Below the pieces are notes generated by a model. That model ran no database searches, was not told where the DNA came from, and saw only the letters and a program-made list of their open reading frames with translations. A stretch of 64,000 bases of DNA from Lotus japonicus. Taxonomy: Eukaryota; Streptophyta; Magnoliopsida; Fabales; Fabaceae. The stretch's first letter is position 1. Each line of letters opens with the position of its first letter. The stretch spans positions 11,546,150 through 11,610,149 of the forward strand of contig NC_080042.1 in the NCBI RefSeq assembly GCF_012489685.1, written 5' to 3'. Below are positions 32,673 through 45,600 of this stretch, one piece after another. Both the position numbers and the translations under genes were made by a program.

Positions 32673-34377
32673 TACACATAGAGCAAAGCTTAAACATGCT
32701 CACGGCTTATTACATTTTGAGGGGGGTTTGCTCAAACCTTTTCTCCATGGTTCAGTGAAATCTATGCTGGCTCAGGGTACCCTTCCTCTTATAGGACAAT
32801 TGGAGTTTGTACAATCACGGGTTGTTATGTCATTCTGCAAGCGACCATTTCTGACTTCGCCCACCATGATGTGCAATAGGCTGAAAACAAATTGCAACCA
32901 GCACTACTCCATGGCTGCATTGATTAATTGTTGGTCTCAAGGTCTGATTCCCTTTGATCCTGGAACCCAACAACTACACCCAATAGTTCTGAATCAGTGG
33001 GGTACAATGATAAGCATTCTTTCACCCATAACACCATGGTTTCAGATATATCCTTGGTTAACTACAATAGTCATTGTAGTTGTACCCTTCATTTATTCTG
33101 CATACCAAGGAGCAACTCTATTAAGACCTTGGTCAAAAGAAAAGAAAAACATCAAACTCTCAGATCAATTCACCCTCTTCAGGAACTTTTGGGAACTCAT
33201 GGGCTTGATTAGCTTATCTGCTGCTACAGGTTCTCCAATTGAGTACAATGGTTCGTCGGTTCTCCCACATTTTTTCGAGTGTACCATCAGTGGAGATACA
33301 CTTATCGCAGAAGATCTGAGAGAAACTCTGGGGTTATATTTTGCTCTTATTTGCAGATTCGATTTTCTATTGGAAGTGGTAACTTTTGATCCTGGAGATC
33401 AAATCCTCAGGCAGCAAATTTTTCAAGCTTTGTTACTGCAACAAATACTGCAGCTTGCTGGTTACATACAACGAGTTGTTACCTTCTCAGATATTGTCCA
33501 CATTGGTTCATGTCAAGTTCTCAACTTAGCTCTTGTTCTTGACACACAGCTTCAAGGCCATAATGATGGAAGTTTTTCAAATGATGTTCCAGCTAGTACA
33601 CATTTCAAGCTCACTCATGTGGAGAGCTCCACCACATGCTCAAACAGTTTGCTTTCTCTGCTAAACATATATTCTGGAGTATTTGATTTGTCTCATCCCA
33701 TGCTAATGGCTCATCCATTTTCCTCAGATCATGACTGGGATCCATACTTAGTATCAATGTTGAAAGGTTCCACCTATCAGATAAAGCCAACACTAGTATT
33801 GCATCTTCAAATGGGCTTACAAGCTATCCTGCTGCAAAGCTACCCTCCTGGTCACAAAAGTGAAAGGATTGGATTTGTTGTGGCAAACCACATAATTCAA
33901 GGCATGGACTTAGACCAACAATACTCTATTTGCTTCACGCCAGAGTACTCAATTTCTTCATGGCAGTGGAATTTCTTTATTGGACTAAGCTCAAATAGCA
34001 CTTCTCTCCTCACATGGATCCTTCTTGTTGCTTGGCGATCTCATTTTATCATTTTTGAAGACTTGCAAACACAAACTGTGTCTGCTTACTCTTTGTCATT
34101 AAATGTGGCAGCACCTAAGCTATTCGATTGGTTCAGCTTGGCAGCACAAACCATGTGGCTTGAGCACCAGAGAATTAAATTCTTACAGACACTGTTTGCT
34201 TCAGTGCTTCATAATGTCACATATTGCTCTCTTCTTACTTGGATTCTCATCATTGCATGGCTACTCCACTTGTGCTTTGCTCATTTGGATTCATTTTTCC
34301 AACTCATCCTTGAGGACAAGGATGTTTTCAAGGGGATGGTAATGGTAGAGGGTTGTATCTTCAATGGGCTTCTATAG
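32629..34377 (+). CDS. 582-codon ORF of unknown function, probably from a non-autonomous Ty3/gypsy element
   Basis: The ORF is open over 1,749 bp, which is very unlikely by chance at this base composition. The first 15 or so codons lie in the truncated LTR, so the true start may be an internal Met such as MLAQGTLPL or MSFCKRPF. The product is hydrophobic and rich in Leu, Ser, His, Gln and Trp, with recurrent motifs: SLLTWILLVAWRSH and SLLTWILIIAWLLH occur near the C-terminus. It ends in LEDKDVFKGMVMV, which resembles the tail of many plant gypsy pol ORFs. No RT, integrase, protease or gag motif is visible. A purine-rich TTTCAAGGGGATGG (about 34325-34338) and an LTR-like tail follow. Membrane association is possible but not shown. 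Confidence 0.4.
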   Translation: MSSKPSFGETNKFLSTHRAKLKHAHGLLHFEGGLLKPFLHGSVKSMLAQGTLPLIGQLEFVQSRVVMSFCKRPFLTSPTMMCNRLKTNCNQHYSMAALINCWSQGLIPFDPGTQQLHPIVLNQWGTMISILSPITPWFQIYPWLTTIVIVVVPFIYSAYQGATLLRPWSKEKKNIKLSDQFTLFRNFWELMGLISLSAATGSPIEYNGSSVLPHFFECTISGDTLIAEDLRETLGLYFALICRFDFLLEVVTFDPGDQILRQQIFQALLLQQILQLAGYIQRVVTFSDIVHIGSCQVLNLALVLDTQLQGHNDGSFSNDVPASTHFKLTHVESSTTCSNSLLSLLNIYSGVFDLSHPMLMAHPFSSDHDWDPYLVSMLKGSTYQIKPTLVLHLQMGLQAILLQSYPPGHKSERIGFVVANHIIQGMDLDQQYSICFTPEYSISSWQWNFFIGLSSNSTSLLTWILLVAWRSHFIIFEDLQTQTVSAYSLSLNVAAPKLFDWFSLAAQTMWLEHQRIKFLQTLFASVLHNVTYCSLLTWILIIAWLLHLCFAHLDSFFQLILEDKDVFKGMVMVEGCIFNGLL

Positions 34378-34760
34378 CTACATCATTTATGGGCCTCAAG
34401 TTACTAGGTCAATTATAATTAGTTATTATTATTTCTAGTTTATTATTTAGATCCATGTTCTAGAATATTCTACTTTCTATGATGGTGACACATGTAAGGT
34501 CATCTTTCATCCCTTAGAGTGGATAGCTAGTATAAGTTTGTATGGTTTCCATTATGAAACATTAACAAGAAATATGGCAAAGGCCTCTTTTATCTTTTTC
34601 TCTTAATTTTTCTTTCAACTTTTTACTTTGATTCTACTTAGTAGAATTTCTCTCTACCAGCTTCCTTTCCTTTTCTTTTATTTCATTTGCTTCATGCACA
34701 AGTAAAGCAGCTCCTTCAAAAAGATCATCATCTCTTCTTGAATATAATTGCACAGATGTC
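34340..34760 (+). repeat. Possible 3' LTR of the non-autonomous gypsy derivative
   Basis: It starts after the purine-rich stretch at about 34325-34345. It contains a TATA-like AGTATAAGTTTGTATGG (about 34528) followed by a pyrimidine-rich stretch with TTTTCTCTTAATTTTTC, the usual look of a short gypsy LTR. No second copy was found in the window, so this rests on composition and position. Confidence 0.35.
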
Positions 34761-36678
34761 TAAAATAGTGCGCATCTTTGTCACATTCACAAATGCAACA
34801 GCCAACATATCACATATGCAACACGAGATATTCACATAATATCAGCACATCATCATCCATCTCATGTTCTTTTAATCAAACAACAAATCATTGAATCAAT
34901 CATATTATGGCATCACATTCAAACACAAGACATGGGTATTAGCCATTTAATCAAGATGCACACATAGTCATATAGTCATGTGCAAATCCAGGGTAACCAT
35001 TATGACAAAATCCACCTGATCGGGGAAACCGACCAGGGGGTGTTGAAAGAAGAGGAACGGTGAAATTCCTGTAAAGGGTTGGCGAGATGATGGTCTTAAC
35101 GGTGCTCCATTGTTCTTCGTGCCCGGGAGGGGTCCCTGCGATAACACTCCGACACTCAAGTTAGAACGTGGGTCTAAGGGATTGAGAAATGAGGATAGAT
35201 TAATGTGTATCTTATGTTCTCTAGGCCTTGGCTTTTATAGACTTTAGGATTGCACGGTTCGAGTAGGTCATGAATGCATAGTGCATCCTCGGACTTTGTG
35301 CCTTTGTCTTGGTTACAAGTCCATAATTACTTGGGTGGTCGGTCGGGGTTGATCGTCCCCATAATTGGTCGGGTGAGGAGACAACGTGATCGGCCCGGGG
35401 GGTGATCGGCTGGAGCGTCTCCCAGAAGAGGACGTGGTCGTCCTATCATGGTCGCGTAGGAAGTGGGCGATTTTGCCGACTCCCAGAACAGTAGTCCCCT
35501 AGTTCTGGTCCACTAGAATAGTGGAGCTTGAACTAAGAGTGTGGTCGTTCTATGATTGGGTGGGGAGTAGGCGATTTTGCCGACTCCCAGAACAGTAGTC
35601 TCCTAGTTCTGGTCCACTAGGATAGTGGACCTTGAACAAGAGTGTGATCGTTCTATCATGGCTAGGTGGGGAGTGAGCGATCTTGCCGACTCCAAGAACA
35701 CCACATACTGTATTGGCCAAGAGACAACTCATCCTCCCTAACCTAGTCATACACTGCAAATCTCTAGGGATCACTCACACACCTTGTATCGAGCCCTGTT
35801 TCAATACCGGGAGTGGCATTGACTTCAAACATCTCGCCAATCACATCCTGCGACAGTCCAATACATCAGAGAATGTCCAAAAACATATTTATAAATTAAA
35901 ACAGCGGAGCAAATCCAAAGGGATAGGTTCAGCCATGTTGATTTTAGGCTCAAGGAATTATTTCAACAATGTTTTGACTTTACGACCACGCCTTCGGTGT
36001 AGCATAATGAAATATGAAAACAGCGGGGTCTGAGCCTAAGCATGAGGAACTCAATAGAGCTCAACTTTCACATGCAAACTACACAGACCGTGGCAATTTA
36101 GCCTAATAACATTTTTCAATTATTTGAAAATACATTTTGAGTTAAAATGATAACAACAAAATGTGTTCAATGCTAAAAGGATGACTTTTCACCGATTAAA
36201 AATACATCCAAAGCATGAACATACTCATGAAAGTGCATGAATTGGGGTTTGGGGTCTAGGATTCCCTAACCCGCGAGTAAGAGCTCGAGAGAAGCTCAAT
36301 CTCAACATGCATGTGATGATCGAAGCAGCTACGGCCCAAAGCAACCATTTTCACCGATTAAAATGATGTTCTAAGCAACAAGACTAAAGATTTCTTTTCG
36401 GGATATAGGTCAACATAATAGTGACAAAACTACAAACATAGAACAAATAATCATGCATAATGTTCTATTGCAAGGATTTTAAACACAGCCTAAAGCATCC
36501 AGTGGCTACAGAAACTTAACCCCGTTTAATACACAATTATTTTGACCCAAAAAATAAATAAAATCAACGATAGTACAAGCTGATAATCCATTCTATAAGC
36601 AAATGAGAGTTAGGAGTAAGTAGTGAGCTCTAATGACAAACAGAGGAGAGTGCATACAAAGCCATGACAAATGGCTTA
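34761..36678. repeat. Repeat-derived intergenic region
   Basis: No gene was found. It includes the 107-bp tandem array at 35434-35700 and AT-rich DNA that runs up to the stop codon of the PSP gene. The last few hundred bases (to 36678) probably contain the 3' UTR of that gene, but no poly(A) site can be fixed. Confidence 0.45.
35434..35700. repeat. Tandem repeat, unit about 105 bp, 2.5 copies
   Basis: Copies start at 35434, 35541 and 35643. Each carries GCGATTTTGCCGACTCCCAG (or close variants) and CTAGTTCTGGTCCACTAG. Confidence 0.9.
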
Positions 36679-39600
36679 TCACCTCCACCTGCGATGGTGA
36701 TAGTCGTCTGGCCTGTCCACAAATCGAGATGGAAGATTACGGTCTCTATCATATAGGCTTTCAGGGGTCCAGTTTTCAAGCCTGCCAGAATCCCGGTCCA
36801 TGGGCGAAAGCCTCCCTGATGACGTATAATGAAGAGAATGGAAGGAAAATGGCCTCGGGGACTCTGCATCATGCAAGGGACTTCTGTTCCTGTCCTGGGA
36901 CCTTCCCGCCGAAGAACTTCTTGGTATAGATTCATGGCCACCAAACCTGGGATGAAAACTATATTGTAATGAACTGTGTCCTGGATCCCCAGGAGGACCA
37001 TCATCCCTTAAATCCCCTAATCTCTGCTCGCGATAATGACCTCTGCTGCCATGATCGGTATTATGATTTGACCTGTGCTGTGGCAAGTTTCTTGAAACAT
37101 CTGAACTAGAGGGTCCAGCCCCAGCAGCCCACAATCTTTCATCAGCATTTTCTGGAATAGGAGCATTTATTCCTGGAAATCCAACAGTCATTTTCCGCTT
37201 TGGTTTTGAATGATTTGCTTCCATAATTTCCCCATCCTCCTGTTCTGCAATCTCCGCATCTGTGTATATTGTAATACCAGAAGGCTGATCCTCAGCATCC
37301 ACATCTAGATTCCAGAAGATATACAGTAAATATCCAACAAAAAATAAGAAAGAAACATACCTAATTAGATATTTCAAAACTACCTGATAAACATACATAA
37401 TCAAATGAACATCTACAGGTGTTGTCCTTTGCACAACTTTTAAGAGCCCATTTGGTATTATTTTAATGAAAAAATCACTTTTTTTTTATATAATCAGTTC
37501 TGAATTCTTCAAAGACGTTCGGGTCAAATTTTTCCAAGGCAGAATTTTAAAATAATCAGAAATCTGATCATCTGCAGAAGCTAAAGGAGTAGCTTATGAA
37601 AAAATCAATTTTGATTGAGGGAGAACGCTTATGAATTTAAGGATACACTTCCTAATACAATATATTGACAAAACTATCCCCATTTAATATTTAAATTACT
37701 AAAGCTATTCTCTTCTACTTGTTTCTACTAATATTCAATTAGAGTAATTTTATGAGAATAGCACTTTCACCTTTTACAGCCAAACAATCAAAATATCATT
37801 TTAAAAAACACCTTTGTATAATTACACAAGGTAAAATAAATACTTTTTTATAAAATCTCTAAAAATGAAATTTCTTTTTCACAAGCTAAAAGTCACTTTC
37901 TTTTTAAGCATACACAAACAACATCTAAGAATTGGTATAAAATGAAATTTGCTTATAATATTCCTCATAGGCATAATTCAACAACAATTTTTGATGCAAT
38001 GAACATTTTTCAGGGTTATAAAAATAAAGAATCACAGACGTTATGTAGTTACAACTACTCAACCATTTGAATTTCCCTTGCATCTGAAAAGGTTACATGT
38101 TTGGCAATACAAACCCCATAAACAAGCTTAGCCTTATTGCTGTAGTAATTGACTTACTGACAAAGGTTCTACAAAATGATCAGGGAAAAAAATACAAATT
38201 TTTCATTTCAAGGCTGATATAATAATGGAGGTCAAAGAAATTTTACCAAGATATCCAGGAGGGTATCCTATTTCTCGCATTCTGTTAAGCCATGGAGGTG
38301 GATCAAGCTCCTGCATAACCAGAAATATAGTATCATTTATCAAGACTGAGATTCTAACACATCTCTAATCTGCAGTGTCTAGTTTAGCTAAATAGTCCAT
38401 CACAACTCACAAGTAAACTACAAGATTATGAATAGTACAATTTTCAAACTATTTAGAGAAACACCACTTATTTTGCAATTCTAACACTTCTGTAATTAAT
38501 TAATATTATATATTGAAATCATCAGTGAATAAGCAATATACAAATTAGTACATGGTTATATATACCTACTGCATCCTATGAATAAATTTATTCTGTATTT
38601 TTTCTTCAACAAATATACAGCCACTATACAGATAAGAGGTTTGAGTTCCAGGCAGAAAGAAGTTCAACTGATACAACATCAGTGTTATCAAATATCCACC
38701 ATGGCACCGCCAAGGCGGAATCTCATGGCGGGTTTTTGGCTCTCCGCCATCATTAGTTGTCAAATATGGCAGTTTTTTGGGTTTCCACCATGGTCCACCA
38801 TCTACCATTAACAACACACACACCTAAGGGATGTATCTAGTCAGACGACCATCTTCATGCGTGAGGGAAAGGAGTAAATATCAGCTATACAACACATGAT
38901 GGGTCAAAATTGAAAATTAAAAAATACCATGTGAGTGTGACCACGTAAAAAATGACCTGATTTTATTTTAATCTTCACCATTCATGGTTAGATCTAATGG
39001 TCAACATTCAATACTCTAACTCTAGCATAAATAGGGCCCATTCAACCTTCACCTGATCTTTTAAGAGGTCAGTGACATTTTTAAATAATCATGTGACCAT
39101 TAAAAAAACAATTCAAGGAAGTTGTTGTCTACAATGTACAGAGAGATTGTGTAGATTGGCTGAATTCCAGCATTTTTTTTCTTGGGTATTATCATTTTTT
39201 TGTTTTTCCTACTTCATATTTTAAAGAATACCCTATTGTCACCCAGTTGAATTTTCCCTTCATGTTTTTCCTATAAAAAATATTTTTCTATCCAAAAAAT
39301 AAAAACCTAATGGTTAAAAACATATCATAATGCTTAAACAGCACTAAATAAGCATTGCAATGACAGAGTATACTAGCTACTGTGCTATGCTGTTGTTAAT
39401 ATGCTAGTTACAGTCAGTCCATATGGCACATGACAGACGTATTCAGTTAGAGCGCACTTGGCAAGTTACACTAGCTCAGTAAGTCGGATGTGAGCACAGC
39501 TTGCTGAGAAACTTCTCTCACACAATAAATACTTCTCCACTGAACTCTTTAATTAATCATTATAAACAATTTTCAGTTCGCTGTTTTTCTTTTCTCTCAG

Positions 39601-42600
39601 TTTCTGCAAGGTATCAGAGCTTATCTTTGCTGGCCATGACTTTTATGACACCATTTCCTCATCCACGACCACTGGTGCAGTCACCGAAAATGTCAGATCC
39701 TCTTGATGTGACTTTCAACGTCAATTGCCATGCCATCTCCTGCATCCTTCCTCTCCGGTTACGTCATCCTCTGCTTCGAGCACCTTTTCGCACACACACC
39801 ACTCCCCTTCAAACAGAAGGATGAAGGATCGAAGTTTGGCATAGACTACCGTGCCTTGAACAGCTTTTGCAGCACGGGATGTGATATTCCTTCAAAGGCG
39901 GAGGAAGTCAATCAGCTTTTGCAGCAAAGGAATGATATTTTAATTAAGCTTAAACAGAATCTGCTTAAAGCCCAAGATCAAATGAGAGCTCAGGAAACCA
40001 ACCATAGGCGATTGTTTGAATTTGTGATGGGGGATTGGGTCTATTTAAAGATACAACCTTATAAGTTGAAATCTTTGGCTAAACGACCATTTGTGAAGTT
40101 AGCTTCGCACTTTTGTGGTCCATATCAGATTCTGAGTAAAGTGGGCACGGTGGCTTACAACCTAAATCTTCCTACCCATTGAAAGATCCATCCTACTTTT
40201 CATGTTTCATTGTTAAAACCAGTACTTAAACCACACCAACAGCCTCAACCTCTACCACCTATGTTGAATGCGGAACTTAATTGTTGGGGCAGCCTGCAGA
40301 TATTTTGCAATAGAGAGAAGAGAAGGACAGCTGGGAGACATTGAAGTGTTGGTTAAATGGGGGTAGTTGCTTGTTTGTGATAGTACTTGGGAATCAGCAG
40401 CTCAGATTCAAGAGAGCTTTTCCTCTTTCCCCCTTTGAGAACAAAGTGGTTCTTTTAGAGACGTATTGATATGTTGAGTGCTAAGTCTAGACCTCCTAGA
40501 AAGTGTATGTGAGGCGCGCCACACTAGGAAGGAAAAGAATTAACTAACTAGTTGTAGTTAGGAATTCAGTTAGAAGTCATGTTAATAGTAAGTATAAATA
40601 GTGCTGTATACTATTCAGTTGTTGGTTATTTTGTGATAGGAGGAACTGGGATTCAATTACATCTTCTCTTAGAAACTTGTATACTATTATAAATATAACA
40701 CTTTTCAGTCACAGAATCACAATAATTCCAGACTATTCTTCACAATCCATCACCACAAGAATCAATTGAGAAGAATAGTCCATAATCAATTTGATTTATG
40801 ACTAAGAAGTGTTATTTCTTGAATACAGAAGTATACAAGTTTCTGAGAAAATATGCAATTGAATCTCCATGTTCATTAGGTACCAGAAAAAACCAAAGTG
40901 ACTGAGAATGAAAATAGGATAGATGAGCACTGAATCCTCTGGAAAATACCCAGAAGCAGTGTTTTTAGGGAGTTATAAATAACAGTAGAAAATTAAAGAT
41001 AAGAAACTGAGGCAATTCGAGAGTGCCTCTACTCTCCCAAGCCTAATCCCAAATCAAGCCTACCCTCTCTCACACACAATACATGCTTATATAATCCCCA
41101 ATCTCTCTCTCTCTCTTTCCCACTACCAGCACAGCTCATGCCACCTCTTACTTCCATGGACTCTAGTAGTATTGGGCATATCCCTAACAACTGGGTTCCT
41201 ATCATTCAGCTCCTACTATAACCAACTTCCCAAAAACTCACCTATGTATTCACCTATTAGTAATACTAAATATTAACAACTTCTAACAGAGTTCCTCACT
41301 ACAGCTAGTTAGTTCATTCTGTTCTTTCCTAGTGTGGCACCTCCTCACACACATTTCCTTAATAGGAGACCTACACTTAGCACTCAACCTATCAGCTATT
41401 ATGTGGTGTTGTATTATCCTTAGTTTGTTAGTTTTGTACAGCCAGCACGCATGGCACATGACAGTGGTATCTAGTTAGAGGGTGGTTAGCAATCTGTTCA
41501 GTAGTTAGTTAAACTAGCTCAGTCACTTAGATCTGAGCACAGCTTGCTGAGAAAACTTCTCTCACACTATAAATACTTGTACGCTGAGCTCTACACAATT
41601 GAATTCAGATGACACGGACAATTTTCAGTTCTCCATATCTCTCTTTTCTATGAGTTACTTCATTCAACAACTCTTACCTCCAAACCCAAGAGTTGATGTG
41701 TTACATCATCACAAATGCATAGCATTAGCTATTTGCAATTGCCCTAAATCTGCGAGGGGAGATAGAGTATACTAGTCATACTGTGTTGTGTTGTACAGTT
41801 AGGCTGTTAGTTTTGTACAGACAGCACACGTGGCACATGACAGTGGTATCCAGTTAAAGTGCAGTTAGCAATCTGTTTAGTTAGTTAATCAAACAAGCTC
41901 AGACAATTAGATCTGAGCATAGCTTGCTGAGAAAACTTCTCCCTTTAAATACCTGCTGAACTCTCCGTAATTCAATTAAGAATGCAATAAATCATTTTCA
42001 GTCAACTGTTTTTCTCTTTTCAACACATTTCGTAATTCAATAACTCTTACCCCCAAGCCCAAGAGTCGACGGGTTACATTATCAAGAGCACCTGGCCTCA
42101 AACCATCATATTTTCCAGCTGGAGAATTCTGATAGTATCGAGTTGGATTGCGGGAAGAAACATTTTGGTTCCGCCGGGACTTCCGTTGTTTGCGAGCACT
42201 ATTGACAGCAACATTGTCACGAGGCCTTGAACATTCTCTCAGAGAGTGATTGTAAGAACCACAGTTAAAGCATCGGCTAGCATCTTCAATGATTTCCAGT
42301 CCACTACAGTAATAAAAATAAAAATAAATCAAGAATGCACAAATAACAGTACAGTTTGTCCATGAATAGATGGTAGCTGCACCAATGAATAGGACACTCT
42401 CAAATGATTCATTACAAACTTCAACAAGAATGAGGAAAAAACTACTAGAACACAAGTATGCAAAACAATAGCAACTTCAAAGACGCTAGGAAAAAGTAAA
42501 ATTACAAGACATGAAAGCGGTGTAAAAAGCTTGTCTCAGGTAGCTTCTGCCCACCACATAATCTTGGGATTTCAAACAGGAATCCAAGCACACCATGGAG

Positions 42601-45600
42601 GTGTTTTATACAGGAAATGTTTTAACATTAAAGTAACATAAGGATAAAAGTTTCCTATTTGGAAAGAGCTAAAAAATTATTTTCCAACCAAACATAAGAG
42701 ATTTTCAAAAATGTGAATTAAAGTTCAAATTTTTTTCCCACCTTCATAGGCATGAGAAAACTTTCCGGTGAAAAAGGGAAAATTATAAGCTGAAGTTACT
42801 ATATTGTCTCTTTTTATTCTAAATTCGGTAAACCCTCTGAAGTCTGAATATTTCCATTCTTCCTTAAAAGAGTTCTCTCTTTCAATTCTTTTGGTATTAC
42901 GTTTAACGCTTTCTTTTACATTCTGTCCTGATGCGTTCTTCATTTTTAGGTTCCAGGTGAGTGTGGGTTTTAGTGAAGTGAGTTGTTCCTAATTGGAATT
43001 TGTGTACCCATTATTTAAACTGAGAAATCGAAGTCCAGCAAAATACAAGCAAGTTGCAGATTTATTACATGCATATAGAAATAGAAGAAATACTAAATGA
43101 CTTTATGATGTTCATGTCAGTTTTCACATATATTATAGATGATTGCGTAGACATCATAAGCATAAAACATGGGACTAATATAATAGACATTTAGTGAGTA
43201 TGATAATTGATAGGTCATTTATCCAGGACTTTTTTTTATTTTAAAGGTATTTTTTGAAAAATTAACTATACTAATGAGAATATTTCACTTGAACCAAACA
43301 CTGAAACAAAACTTTGCTGGGAATACGTACACCATTCCTAGGAAATTCTGAGTGATAACCAAACATATTAGTAAAATTTCCCAGGAATCCCTTTCCTGAG
43401 AATGAAATTCATAGTAATGTGGCATACATGGGAATAAAACATTCCCTGTACTAAACACGACCTATAAGTAAAGCTTAACATTGAAATATCCCTTGAACTA
43501 AACTTCCTGTTCATACATACGCGCACAATCCTATATTATGAGTTACGAGTTGAATTGTTTATTCATCATTCAATGCAAAAGAAATTGCGGTGCATCTTCC
43601 CTAACCTTCAAATAATCAACACAGATATAGCAAATATGTGAGGATGCAAACCAAGATGCCTCAGATCAAGTAACTTATTGAGCCAAAATATTTTTAATAA
43701 CCAATACTGTAGTCACACGGATTGTAATTTATTGATCGTCTGATCAAAGATTTATATACAGTATAAATAGTGAAACATAATATTTGACAAACAAGGAATA
43801 TGCTAGCAGGGCAATCATGATATTAATAGAAAATAGATACTTTCACAAGTCATATCACAAGAACCATCTAGAATTGGTAAGCTAAGTACTACCACAGTTT
43901 CATCCTTAAATAGTAAAGAAGAATACCCATCTAAATTACTTGAACCATCAGCTGAAGTCAATCCCAAAGCATATCCACGATCATATAGGGGCACAGAATC
44001 ACCATCTAGAATGAAATCTTTGTTTTTATCAATACTTGTCTGGTTCTCCATCCAGAATGACTGCAAATAAAATAAAAGAGAAGAAATTATATATCAGACA
44101 TTACAAACAATAATCATTTCCTTTTTAGTTGCAAGATAAATAAACACCAAATAAGACAATAAGTGCACATATTAGCCAATACAACATCATGCTCATTATC
44201 TATTTAGAATGGCTAATGGCATAAATATGACTCAGAAAGGCATCCCATAGCCACCCTAGAATTCTCACAAAATGCAACAGTTTGAAATAAGGGCATTCAG
44301 AAAAAAGCACCATGAATGTTAAGTAAAAAAGATAAGAATGATGGAGCATTTGAGCAAAATAGCAAATATCACACTTGAAGGGTTAAAAACATAGAATATG
44401 AATCTAACAGATAGTTAAGTATTACACAATACAGAGAACGCAAACTTCAAATATTGCAAGGGCAACTGTAAACCCTATGCCTATTTCAAAAACTAACTGC
44501 ACATGATTGCAGTTGAGGGCCACAACTAAACCACCATTTTCTGGGATAATTTAGATGAAGACCATAAAAAAGAGATAAAGAACAAATCCAGCAATCATAA
44601 TCGATGAAACTGGTGATACAATATTTTTAGCAGTGGAATGAAAGCTTCACAATCTGCAGTTTATCAGGCTCACATAAAAGACGGAGGAAACTAACCACGG
44701 AAGAGGTCTTTTCAAGTCCAACACATAGTGCAGGAAAAAATGTCTTCTCACCAGACTCCAACACTTCACTAAGATCCTGAACAGAAAAACATTTTCAACA
44801 TTCATCATTCTTTGGAAAACATAAAAAGCAAAAAAATGCACTTTTTAATAGCACAATTGCTACCCATATCCTTGACAACACACCAAACACAGAAACATCC
44901 TTCCACTGGACATTCTCTAGATCACTTGAGTTGTCAACAGTCGACTCATCAGTTTTTACAAGTGTCAAACCCAAGTCCAAAACCAGTTAAAACAAAAGAC
45001 ACTGTCCTGTCTTATGTGATGTAATCATCTTCAAAGAATAAATATTTGTCATGTTCGCAGTTTGCTATATTTCAATAAGGTTTTTATATCTGAAGACTAA
45101 AGATTCACAACCCATCACTAATACGGTAATACCAAAATCATGGATCATGCATCAAAAACAAGCTCAACCTTGGTTTGGAATTGAAAGAGGCCTCACCTTC
45201 AACAGTTCTAGGGTACTTTAAAAGTCAATAATTAGTTTTTATTTCGATCACAGCTAAAGAATGATAACCATGCAGTGCAGGCTCCAATTTCATTTGAAAA
45301 TTGAAACCCTTATCTTCACAAATTGAAAATTTAATGATATTTTTTCACTATACTTTAATTACTCATTCATTTAGGTAAATCTCCATTCACTATGAAAATT
45401 TAAAATTGGCCTTACATCTGATTTGGGAACATGTTTAGCCTGCCATTCAGACCATTGTTGTAGAAGCTCCTCAAGCTTCTGTCTACTAGCTCTGCAAAGT
45501 GTTGAAACATAAGTCCAAATGTCAATTAATGAAACCAAACTGTAAGATTGGATATTTTAATGTTCAAAAATATTAACATATAAGTCGTGATTCTTTTTCA

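Larger units (their letters stand above)
39381..41660 (+). mobile_element. Internally deleted Ty3/gypsy element
   Basis: The 5' LTR is about 39381-39608. It is followed two bases on by GGTATCAGAGC (39611-39621), part of a tRNA-Met primer site. The LTR has a short U3-R with AATAAATACTTC. A related LTR copy at about 41408-41660 can serve as the 3' LTR. The interior keeps only scraps of pol and was later invaded by other LTR sequence. Limits are approximate. Confidence 0.6.
38311..42050 (-). other. 3.7-kb intron of the PSP gene, filled with transposon remnants
   Basis: It contains a hAT-type MITE (38680-38819), a deleted gypsy element (39381-41660) with an inverted pair of foreign LTR copies inside (40465-41400), and a duplicated LTR-plus-exon-end block (41426-42083). 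The donor site lies directly at the inner edge of the last LTR-like copy. Confidence 0.75.

Noticed and set aside
43815..44066. Longer exon 5 of the PSP gene, as an open frame to 43815
   Set aside because: A donor at 43926 joins in phase to exon 6 and gives the conserved sequence; the extension is intron read-through.
44795..44980. Extra exon of the PSP gene in the main transcript
   Set aside because: No acceptor fits its frame, and the exons on either side join in phase with sequence expected from relatives.
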